From positions 1 through 56,194 of the forward strand of contig ONII01000018.1 of the NCBI GenBank assembly GCA_900317845.1: a stretch of 56,194 nucleotides of DNA, given 5' to 3'. This document shows, piece after piece, positions 1 through 9,074 of the stretch (its first letter is position 1; each line of letters opens with the position of its first letter). Made by a program: the position numbers and the translations under genes. This DNA comes from an uncultured Bacteroidales bacterium (lineage in GTDB: Bacteria; Bacteroidota; Bacteroidia; Bacteroidales; UBA932). Below the pieces are notes generated by a model, which was not told the DNA's origin, did not search any database, and worked only from the letters and a program-made list of their open reading frames with translations.

Positions 1-1
1 A

Positions 2-1498
<1,497 letters not shown>

Positions 1499-1542
1499 TC
1501 TGCCCCGAACACGAGGGGCCTCGGGCTCTCCCGTCTGCGAGG

Positions 1543-1561
1543 AGGTGATTGTTAATCACCT
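1543..1561 (+). terminator. Hairpin downstream of groEL
   Basis: A perfect 8-base inverted repeat (AGGTGATT / AATCACCT) with a 3-base spacer lies 44 bases after the groEL stop. It has no T-run, so it may be a 3'-end-protecting or Rho-linked stem rather than a strict intrinsic terminator. Confidence 0.4.
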
Positions 1562-1578
1562 GATACTTAGAAACTTGC

Positions 1579-1620
1579 TATACAATCCTCGTTCAATTTT
1601 CGAACGAGGATTGTTGTATA
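1579..1620. repeat. Long hairpin repeat, copy 1 (left of DUF3737 gene)
   Basis: Near-perfect inverted repeat: TATACA plus ATCCTCGTTC on the left pairs with GAACGAGGAT plus TGTATA on the right, with a 3-base bulge and an AT-rich loop. A diverged copy lies at 2614-2650 on the other side of the DUF3737 gene. Both copies follow an AACTTGCT sequence. It could act as a terminator for groEL or be a small dispersed palindromic element. Confidence 0.7.
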
Positions 1621-1701
1621 AATAAGTGTGACTCAATCTGATAGGTGTCACGCTTGCTTCCCCGAGGGGCCAGCGGGGCTGGTTCCAAATTTGGGCCGAT
1701 T

Positions 1702-1735
1702 TTTGCCAATTACACCTATAATTTTATTATATTTG
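1702..1735 (+). promoter_or_regulatory. Bacteroidota-type promoter for the DUF3737 gene
   Basis: TTTG at 1702-1705 and TATATTTG at 1728-1735, separated by 22 bases, slightly longer than the usual 19-20. The -7 box ends only 6 bases before the ATG at 1742, so the mRNA would be leaderless or nearly so. Confidence 0.55.
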
Positions 1736-1741
1736 TGAGTT

Positions 1742-2590
1742 ATGGAAATTATCAAAGACCAATATTTCGAGGGCGAACGCCCTTTGTACTGCAAAAAAGA
1801 CGGCCTGTATCTGGAGAATGTCACCATCGGGCCGGGAGAATCGTCCCTGAAAGAAGGGGCCGGCATTGAGGCCGTGCACTGCGAATTCAAGGGCAAATAC
1901 CCCTTCTGGGAGTGCGACGGCTTCACTATCCGGAACTGCGTATTCCGGGAAGGCGCCCGTGCGGCGCTGTGGTACACCCGCGGCTGCAAGATGACGGATA
2001 CGCTGGTGGAAGCGCCCAAAATGTTCCGCCGCATCAGCGACGTGTACCTGGAGAACGTGAAAATGCCCATGGCGCAGGAAACCTTCTGGGACTGCAAGGA
2101 CCTTGTCCTCAGGAATGTAGAGACCTCCGATGCCAACTACATCTTCATGCACTGCGAGAACGTGGATATCGACAAGTACGAGCTCCACGGAAACTACTCC
2201 TTCCAATACGCGAAGAACGCCGTTATCCGCAACGCCAACCTCCAGACCAAAGACGCCTTCTGGGAGAGCGAGAACGTCACCGTGTACGACTCCGTAATCA
2301 ACGGCGAATTCCTAGGCTGGTATGCCAAGAACCTCCGGCTGGTGCGCTGCCATATTGGCGGAAGCCAGCCCCTGTGCTACTGCGAAAACCTCATCCTGGA
2401 GGATTGTACCTTTGCCGATGACGCAGACCTGGCCTTTGAGTACTCCTCGGTCCAGGCCACGGTGAAGGGGCATATCGTCTCTGTGAAGAATCCCCGCTCC
2501 GGTTACATCAAGGCCGGCTCCATTGGAGAGGTGATTCTGGACCAGAACGCCAAAGCCCCGGGAAACTGCCAGATTAGTAGTGACAACTAA
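1742..2590 (+). CDS. DUF3737 family right-handed beta-helix protein
   Basis: 282-residue protein with no signal peptide or membrane segment, so probably cytosolic. It is built from short repeating strands of the form ENVTxxxxxxxGxxxWxCxxLxLxNC (for example FWECDGFTIRNCVF, FWDCKDLVLRNVET, WYAKNLRLVRCHIG), the ladder expected of a parallel beta-helix with a pectin-lyase-like fold. I recognise this as the DUF3737 family; its biochemical role is not established and I do not assign one. The ATG at 1742 follows a promoter-like box almost directly. The gene stands alone between two copies of a hairpin repeat (1579-1620 and 2614-2650), which suggests it sits as a separate cassette between groEL and the aminotransferase. 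Confidence 0.8.
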   Translation: MEIIKDQYFEGERPLYCKKDGLYLENVTIGPGESSLKEGAGIEAVHCEFKGKYPFWECDGFTIRNCVFREGARAALWYTRGCKMTDTLVEAPKMFRRISDVYLENVKMPMAQETFWDCKDLVLRNVETSDANYIFMHCENVDIDKYELHGNYSFQYAKNAVIRNANLQTKDAFWESENVTVYDSVINGEFLGWYAKNLRLVRCHIGGSQPLCYCENLILEDCTFADDADLAFEYSSVQATVKGHIVSVKNPRSGYIKAGSIGEVILDQNAKAPGNCQISSDN

Positions 2591-2613
2591 CTTGCTCATA
2601 CTCAACACGTAAC

Positions 2614-2650
2614 ATACAAATCCTCGTCCGAATTTTGAACGAGGATTGTA
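2614..2650. repeat. Long hairpin repeat, copy 2 (right of DUF3737 gene)
   Basis: Diverged copy of the 1579-1620 element: AATCCTCGTCC and GAACGAGGATT arms around a GAATTT core. It lies between the DUF3737 stop and the aminotransferase start, and contains a TTG that could be mistaken for the latter's start. Confidence 0.65.
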
Positions 2651-2690
2651 CAGGAAAAGACTGACACTCAAACACTTAGCAACCACACCC

Positions 2691-3881
2691 ATGACCTACA
2701 ACTTTGACCAATGCCCGGACCGCCGGGGAACCGAGAGTGTAAAATGGGACCTGTATCCCGGAACGCTGCCCCTGTGGGTGGCCGATATGGACTTTAAAGT
2801 GGCACCCGAGATTCAGGCGGCCCTTCAGAAGCGCCTGGAGCACGGGGTGTTCGGGTACGAGCTGGTGCCGGACAGCTACTTTGAGGCCATGCACCAGTGG
2901 TTCAAGGAGCGCCACGGCTGGGACGATATTAGCAAAAACAACATCGTCCCCACCACCGGCGTGATTGCCGCCTACAGCGCCGCCATCAAGGCCATGACCG
3001 TGCCCGGGGACAAAGTGATGGTGATGACCCCCTGCTACAACGCCTTCTTCCCGGCCATCCGCAACAACAAGTGCGTGCAGCTGGACAATCCGCTCCGGTA
3101 CGACGGCCGCTACATTGTGGACTGGGACGATTTTGAAAAGAAGGCCGCAGAAGCCAAGGTGCTGCTCCTGTGCAACCCCCACAACCCCGCCGGCCGCGTG
3201 TGGACCCGCGAGGAACTGCTCCTGATGGCCCGCATTTGCCAGCGCAACCAGGTGTTTGTGATTTCGGACGAAATCCACTGCGAACTCACCTACCCCGGCC
3301 ACGACTACACCCCCTGGGCCACCCTCCCGGAGGAATACGTGCTTAACTCCGTGTCCTGCATCTCCCCCACCAAAGCTTTCAACCTGGCCGGCATCCAGAT
3401 AGCCAACATCTACGCCAAAGACCCCGCCGTCCTGGCCAAGATGGACCGCGCCATCAACGACAACGAGTGCTGCGATGTGAACGTGTTCGGCGTCACGGCC
3501 CTCAAGGCGGCCTACACTGAAGGCGGCCCGTGGCTGGACCAGCTCCGGAACTACCTGTACCACAACGCCCGCACGGTATCCTGCTTCCTGGAAGACGAGC
3601 TTCCGGAAGTGAATGTGCTGCCCCTGGAAGGCACCTACCTGATGTGGCTGGACTGCCGGAAGGCGCTCCGCCCGGGCGAGCCGCTGGAGGGCTTCAGCGA
3701 GCGCCTGGGCAAGTTCCTGCAGGAGAAAGTGCAGCTCACCCTGAGCACAGGTTCCATTTACGGCGCCGCCGGGGAGGGGTTCATGCGCGTGAACATCGCC
3801 TGCCCGCGCAGCCGCCTGCTGGACGGCATGCAGCGTTTTATCGTGGGCTACGAGGCCTATAAATGCACACCCTGGAAATAA
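2691..3881 (+). CDS. MalY/PatB-type PLP aminotransferase (putative cystathionine beta-lyase)
   Basis: 396-residue fold-type I PLP enzyme, expected to be cytosolic. The family typically carries out C-S beta-elimination (cystathionine to homocysteine, pyruvate and ammonia) or aminotransfer. Support: N-terminal YNFDQCPDRRGTESVKWD followed by LPLWVADMDF, the PLP-binding CNPHNPAGRVW, VISDEIHCEL, and the Schiff-base lysine in SPTKAFNLAG; MRVNIACPR near the end supplies the carboxylate-binding arginine. I chose the ATG at 2691 because the upstream TTG at 2646 lies inside the hairpin repeat and adds non-family residues. The alpha-2-macroglobulin gene follows after 6 bases, so the two are probably co-transcribed, although no functional link is obvious. 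Exact substrate is undetermined. Confidence 0.9.
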   Translation: MTYNFDQCPDRRGTESVKWDLYPGTLPLWVADMDFKVAPEIQAALQKRLEHGVFGYELVPDSYFEAMHQWFKERHGWDDISKNNIVPTTGVIAAYSAAIKAMTVPGDKVMVMTPCYNAFFPAIRNNKCVQLDNPLRYDGRYIVDWDDFEKKAAEAKVLLLCNPHNPAGRVWTREELLLMARICQRNQVFVISDEIHCELTYPGHDYTPWATLPEEYVLNSVSCISPTKAFNLAGIQIANIYAKDPAVLAKMDRAINDNECCDVNVFGVTALKAAYTEGGPWLDQLRNYLYHNARTVSCFLEDELPEVNVLPLEGTYLMWLDCRKALRPGEPLEGFSERLGKFLQEKVQLTLSTGSIYGAAGEGFMRVNIACPRSRLLDGMQRFIVGYEAYKCTPWK

Positions 3882-3887
3882 TCCGAT

Positions 3888-6800
3888 ATGAAAAGAATCC
3901 TGAAAGCCTGGATGGCCGCGGGCCTTTGCCTCGCAGCCGCCGCCTGTGGTTCCCGGAGCGTTGCGCCCGAACCGAAGGCCAGTGAATTTGCTCCGTATAT
4001 CAAGGCCTATACCGGTGGCATGGTGCCCCAGAACGCGGAACTCCGTGTGGACCTCATGGAGGAGGTCACCGGAGTGGATGCGCAGGGCCTCTTCCAGTTT
4101 GAGCCGCCCGTGGAAGGCGCCGCCCGCTGGAACAGCCCTTCGTCCGTAAGTTTTGTCCCTGCCGATGGTGCCCTGCAGGAAGGCAAGGCCTACAAAGCCA
4201 CCTTCCATCTGGAAAAGCTGTGCGAGGGAGCGCCCACGTTTGTGTACCCGGTGCTGGTGAAAGGCCGGGCCGCCACAACGGGCAACACCCTCCTGGTGAA
4301 AGACAACGGCCGGGCCTTCCGCGTGGAACAGGTGGCCCTGAAGGAAGGGATCATTGAGGTGAGCCTTTCCGAGGTTCCCATCAATGCCTCTCTCCGCGGC
4401 ATGGTGGAACTGGACGGCGCCGCCCGCAGCTATACGCAGGTTAACGGTCCCAAGCTCTCCGTCTTTTATGAAGGCGCCCAGGGAGACCTCACCCTCACGC
4501 TGGACGCCGGGCTCAAGAGCAATGCCGGCAACGCGCTGGAGACCGCCTTCACGCACACCTTCCAGCGGGAAGAGCCCAAACCGGCCGTAGAAGTGTCCCT
4601 GAAAGGCAATATCCTGCCGGAAAAAGATAAATTCTACCTCCCCTTCCGCGCCGTGAACCTGAGCGCAGTAGAGGTCAGGGTGGTAAAAATTTATGAGAAA
4701 AACGTCCTTATGTACCTGCAAGACAATTACTTGCACGGATACGGCAATTCCCTGCGCCGGAGCGGCCGCCTGGTATACAAGGGCGATATCCAGTTGGACC
4801 CGTCCAAGAACCTCCACAGCTGGAACGACTTCTCTGTGGACCTGAGCGGGCTCATCAAGAAGGAACCCGGCGCCATTTACCGCGTGCGGCTGAGCTTCCG
4901 GCAGGACCAGTCCCTCTATGGCGGTGCAGCGCCGATGATGAACCCTTCTGCGCCCTCCGGACCGTTATCGGCCAAGGACAACGCCATCTGGGACAAGCCC
5001 AGCAGCTATTACTGGGACAACGACTATGACTGGAGCCTCTATAGCTGGGAAGATGCCGACGACCCCACCAAGCCGTCCTATTACATGGATACGGACCGCT
5101 TCCCGGTGGTGCAGCTCCTGGCCTCGGATATTGGCCTGGTGGCCGAATACGCCGGCGGCGACCGGTTGTGGGTGGCCGCCACGGACCTTGTCACCGGCGA
5201 ACCGCTGCCCGGCGCCAAGCTGGAGGTGTACGACTACCAGCTCCAGTGTATCGGCAAGGGGAAAACGGACGGGAAGGGCCTCGCCACCCTTACCGTTGAA
5301 CACCAACCGTTTGCCATTGTGGCCAAGGCGGGCGGCAGCACGGCCTACCTTAAAACCGTCATGGACCTGGACCGTTCCCTGAGCCGCTTTGACGTGGGCG
5401 GGGAAACCGTGCAGCAAGGACTCAAGGCCTTTATCTACGGCGAACGCGGCGTCTGGCGCCCCGGCGACACCCTCCACGTGAACATGCTCCTTTCCGACAA
5501 AGGCCACAGCCTCCCGGCCGGCCATCCCGCCACGATGGAGCTCTATACCCCGGAAGGGCAGTTCCACAGCCGCATGGTGCGCACCGGCAAGGACGGCTTC
5601 TTCACCTACAACATTCCCACACGGGACACGGACCCCACCGGCTACTGGAACGCCTATTTCAAGGTGGGCGGCAGCTCCTTCCACAAGATTCTTCACATTG
5701 AGACCATCAAGCCCAACCGGCTCAAAATCCATGTCGATTATCCCTCCGTGCTGGAAGCCGGCCTCAAGAGAGAGGCCCGCATAGCGGCCGAGTGGCTCAC
5801 CGGCGGGGCAGCCGGCGGGGCCAAGGCCCACGCCCAGCTCACCCTCAGGCGGAGGAAAGGCACCCCGTTCCAGGGCTTTGAGGCCTATACCTTCGACAAC
5901 CCCGCCTCCAAGTTCCAGGAGGCCCAGGCGGAGCTCTTCACCACCTGGCTGGACGGCAACGGCAGTGCCACCGCACAGCTTAGCCTCCCGGAGGCTGCCG
6001 ACGCCCCCGGCATGCTGGAAGCCTTTGTGGTCACCTCCGTAGAAGAAAAGGGCGGCGACGAGAGCTTCACCACCCAGACCCTCCCCTTCTCCCCGTTCAG
6101 CGCCTATGTGGGTATCAAACTGCCCAAAGGCGAATACCTGGAAACGGACCGGGACCAGGCGATTGGCCTTGCCGTGGTCGATGCCAAAGGCCGTCCCGTG
6201 AAAGGCCACGCGCTGGAATATGTCCTGTATAAGGTGGGTTGGAACTGGTGGTGGGACATCCGCGGAGAGGGCCTGGACACCTATGTGAGCGGCAACTCCG
6301 TGAAGGTGGTGATGCAGGGAACCCTGACATCGGCCGTCCAGGACGTTGTGCTGCATGTGAATATTCCCAAAGACGATTGGGGCAAATACCTCCTTCTGGT
6401 GCGTGACACCACCTCCGGTCACATCAGCGGAGCGGAGTTCCTGGTGGACTGGCCGGACTACGAAGGCCGCGCCGGCCGCCAGGATCCGGAAACCCTCACC
6501 ATGCTCAGCTTCTCCACGGACAAGGCCTCCTATACCGTGGGTGAACAGGCCACCGTGTACATTCCGGCCGCCCCCGGCGCCCGGGCCCTGGTGTCGCTGG
6601 AGAACGCAGGAGGGGTGCTGAGCCGCGAGTGGGTGACGCTCTCGGAAAAAGACACGCCCTGGCGCTTTGGCATTACTCCGGAGATGGCCCCCAATATTTA
6701 CGTGCACATTACCCTGGTGCAGCCCTACGGCCACACCCTCAACGACCTCCCGCTGCGCCTGTACGGGGTACAGCGCGTGCGGGTGGAGAACCCGGGGTCC

Positions 6801-8939
6801 CGGCTGATTCCGCAGCTCCAGCTGCCGGAAAAGCTGCATCCGGAAGAGGAATTCACCCTCAAAGTATCGGAAAAAGACGGCCGGCCCATGACCTATACGC
6901 TGGCCATTGTGGACGAAGGCCTGCTGGATTTGACGGCCTTCAAGACACCGGACCCCTGGGCCCGCATGAACAAGGTGGAAGCCCTGGGCGTCACCACCTG
7001 GGACCTGTACGACGACGTAGTGGGCGCCCGGAACGGGCGGCTCACGCCCCTTTCTGCCATTGGCGGTGACGAAGATGCCGTCCGCAGCGCCCGCAAGGAC
7101 AACCGCTTTAACCCGGTGGTGCTGTGCTTTGCACCCCGCACGGTGGCGGCCAAGGGCACGGATGTGGTCAAGGTGAAGCTGCCGCAGTACGTGGGCAGCG
7201 TCCGCGTGATGGTGGTGGCGGCCCACGACGGCGCCTTCGGCAGTGCCCAGAAGACCGTTCCCGTGCAGAGTCCGCTCATGGTGATTAGCACCCTCCCGCG
7301 TCAGCTGGGCTGCGGGGAAGAGGTTGCCGTGCCGGTGAATGTCTTCGCCCTGGAAGAGGGCGTCAAGGACGTCACCATTACCCTGGAGGCCGATGGCCCC
7401 GTGGAGCTCGCAGAGCGCGTGCAGCGGCTGCATTTCACGGGCGCCGGAGACCAGCTGGTGCGCTTTAAACTTCGCGCGCTGGGAGAAGAAGGCGTGGCAC
7501 ATGTACGGGTAAGCGCTTCCGGCGCAGGCCACAAGGCCAGCGAAGAGGTGGCCCTGCCCGTTGTGAACCCGCAGGCCCGGGTAACGCGCGTGGAGCGCTT
7601 CTCCCTGGCCGCCGGGGTGAGCCGGCCCGTCCCTGAAGGAGAGCTTCAGGTGAGCGTGTTCCCCGTTCCGGACGCCCACGGCCTGTACGCCACCATGCGG
7701 GACTACCCGTACGACTGCACCGAGCAGCTCAGCGCCCGCGGGCTCACGCTGGTGAACCTGCTGCCGCAGCTCAATGAGGCCGATGCCGCCGAGGCCCGCA
7801 CCCTGGTGCCCCAGCTCATCGCCCGCCTCTACGCCCGGCAGAACGCCGACGGCGGCTTCAGTTACTGGGGCGGCGGCAAGTCCGACAGCTGGGTATCGTC
7901 CATGGCCGGCGTACTGCTGGTGCAGGCGCAGAAGGCCGGATTCGAGGTAAACGACGGTGTTGTCAAGGCGTGGAAGGCCTATCAGGAAAAGCTCTCGCAG
8001 GCCTACCGCATCGCAGGCAACTCCCTGTTCTCGCAGGCCGATGAAGCCTACCGCCTGTACAGCCTGGCCGTGGCGGGAGCATCGTCACAGGCCGGCATGA
8101 ACCGCCTCCGCGAAGGGGCGGGGCTCACGCCGCAGGCCCAGTGGCTCCTGGCCAGCGCCTATGCCCTAAGCGGCAAGGCTTCCACGGCAAATACCCTCCT
8201 CAATGGCGTAGGACGCGATTTCCCGGAATACAGCCCGTACAACCTCACCTACGGCAGTGCCACCCGCGACCGCTTTGCCGCACTGGAAGCCCTGGTGCTG
8301 TGCGACCGCATGGGAGAGGCCATGTCCCTGGCGCAGGAGCTTACGGCGGATACCCGGTTCTCTACGCAGGAAACGGCCTTTGCCGCCGTGGCCCTGGCCC
8401 GCCTGTTCCAGAAGGCGCCCAACCGGGAAGCCCGGACGGTGCTGGAAAATGGCGTACTCACCAACAACAGCGAAGGCACGGTGTACGTCACGGTAGCTAC
8501 ACTCACGCGTGAGGCCCAGCCGGCGAGCAGTAATGGCCTGGGCATCGAGGTAAGTTATGAGAATGCCGATGGCACGCCGGTGAACCCTTCAGCCCTCAAG
8601 CAGGGCACCCGCTTTACGGCCCACATCAAGGTGCAGTCCAAGCAGGCCGGCCGGGACCTTGAGAACCTGGCCCTGAGCCTGAACGTGCCCTCCGGCTGGG
8701 AGATTGTAAACGAGCGCATGGCCGGCGGTGCCGATGACGGCTACGACCACAAGGACATTCGCGACAACGCCGTGCGCTGGTACTTTGCGTTGCCCGCCGG
8801 GCGGTTCAAGACCTTCAGCGTGCAGCTGCGGGCCGCCTACGAGGGCCGCTTTGCGCTGCCCGCCACCACGGTAGAGGCCATGTACGAGCCCGCGGTCCAG
8901 GCCGCCACCGCCGCCGGCACGGCGCTGGTCCAGCCCTAG
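3888..8939 (+). CDS. Bacterial alpha-2-macroglobulin, thioester type (YfhM-like lipoprotein)
   Basis: 1683-residue envelope protein thought to trap invading proteases. The N-terminus (MKRILKAWMAAGLCLAAAAC) is a signal peptide with a lipobox-like AAAC, Cys20 being the lipidation site. MG-type beta domains fill the first two thirds, including the MG2-like stretch with GLKAFIYGERGVWRPGDTLH near residue 515. The thioester motif CTEQ is at residues 1277-1280 in the context YPYDCTEQLSARG, followed by the alpha/alpha toroid with RQNADGGFSYWGGGKSDSWV, as in thioester-competent members. The C-terminal receptor-like domain ends at 8939. pbpC follows, the widespread A2M-pbpC pairing linked to envelope repair and defence. 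A second, thioester-less homologue lies at 35441-40663. Confidence 0.95.
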   Translation: MKRILKAWMAAGLCLAAAACGSRSVAPEPKASEFAPYIKAYTGGMVPQNAELRVDLMEEVTGVDAQGLFQFEPPVEGAARWNSPSSVSFVPADGALQEGKAYKATFHLEKLCEGAPTFVYPVLVKGRAATTGNTLLVKDNGRAFRVEQVALKEGIIEVSLSEVPINASLRGMVELDGAARSYTQVNGPKLSVFYEGAQGDLTLTLDAGLKSNAGNALETAFTHTFQREEPKPAVEVSLKGNILPEKDKFYLPFRAVNLSAVEVRVVKIYEKNVLMYLQDNYLHGYGNSLRRSGRLVYKGDIQLDPSKNLHSWNDFSVDLSGLIKKEPGAIYRVRLSFRQDQSLYGGAAPMMNPSAPSGPLSAKDNAIWDKPSSYYWDNDYDWSLYSWEDADDPTKPSYYMDTDRFPVVQLLASDIGLVAEYAGGDRLWVAATDLVTGEPLPGAKLEVYDYQLQCIGKGKTDGKGLATLTVEHQPFAIVAKAGGSTAYLKTVMDLDRSLSRFDVGGETVQQGLKAFIYGERGVWRPGDTLHVNMLLSDKGHSLPAGHPATMELYTPEGQFHSRMVRTGKDGFFTYNIPTRDTDPTGYWNAYFKVGGSSFHKILHIETIKPNRLKIHVDYPSVLEAGLKREARIAAEWLTGGAAGGAKAHAQLTLRRRKGTPFQGFEAYTFDNPASKFQEAQAELFTTWLDGNGSATAQLSLPEAADAPGMLEAFVVTSVEEKGGDESFTTQTLPFSPFSAYVGIKLPKGEYLETDRDQAIGLAVVDAKGRPVKGHALEYVLYKVGWNWWWDIRGEGLDTYVSGNSVKVVMQGTLTSAVQDVVLHVNIPKDDWGKYLLLVRDTTSGHISGAEFLVDWPDYEGRAGRQDPETLTMLSFSTDKASYTVGEQATVYIPAAPGARALVSLENAGGVLSREWVTLSEKDTPWRFGITPEMAPNIYVHITLVQPYGHTLNDLPLRLYGVQRVRVENPGSRLIPQLQLPEKLHPEEEFTLKVSEKDGRPMTYTLAIVDEGLLDLTAFKTPDPWARMNKVEALGVTTWDLYDDVVGARNGRLTPLSAIGGDEDAVRSARKDNRFNPVVLCFAPRTVAAKGTDVVKVKLPQYVGSVRVMVVAAHDGAFGSAQKTVPVQSPLMVISTLPRQLGCGEEVAVPVNVFALEEGVKDVTITLEADGPVELAERVQRLHFTGAGDQLVRFKLRALGEEGVAHVRVSASGAGHKASEEVALPVVNPQARVTRVERFSLAAGVSRPVPEGELQVSVFPVPDAHGLYATMRDYPYDCTEQLSARGLTLVNLLPQLNEADAAEARTLVPQLIARLYARQNADGGFSYWGGGKSDSWVSSMAGVLLVQAQKAGFEVNDGVVKAWKAYQEKLSQAYRIAGNSLFSQADEAYRLYSLAVAGASSQAGMNRLREGAGLTPQAQWLLASAYALSGKASTANTLLNGVGRDFPEYSPYNLTYGSATRDRFAALEALVLCDRMGEAMSLAQELTADTRFSTQETAFAAVALARLFQKAPNREARTVLENGVLTNNSEGTVYVTVATLTREAQPASSNGLGIEVSYENADGTPVNPSALKQGTRFTAHIKVQSKQAGRDLENLALSLNVPSGWEIVNERMAGGADDGYDHKDIRDNAVRWYFALPAGRFKTFSVQLRAAYEGRFALPATTVEAMYEPAVQAATAAGTALVQP

Positions 8940-9074
8940 TCGTCCTTGAAAAAGGGCGAAAATAAGGATGAGAGGGGGTTTTGAGCCCCCTCGTCCTTAA
9001 AATCGGGCAAAATTAAGGATGAGAGCAGGTTTTTGGCACTCTCGTCCTTGAAATCGGGCAAAAATGAGGATGAG
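8940..9074. repeat. Three tandem 51-base hairpin repeats between A2M and pbpC
   Basis: TCGTCCTT recurs at 8940, 8991 and 9042, an exact 51-base period. In each copy it faces an AAGGATGA-like arm across an A-rich loop containing GGGC; copy 2 gives an 11-base stem with one G-T pair. Between copies is a second stem that varies but stays paired: GAGGGGG/CCCCCTC after copy 1 and GAGAG/CTCTC after copy 2. The third copy runs over the pbpC start codon, whose ATGAGGATGAG is repeat sequence. Confidence 0.85.

Noticed and set aside
2676-7679. Very long open frames on the minus strand opposite the aminotransferase and first macroglobulin gene
   Set aside because: They are antisense shadows of GC-rich coding sequence, with His/Gly/Ala-rich translations and no recognisable motif.
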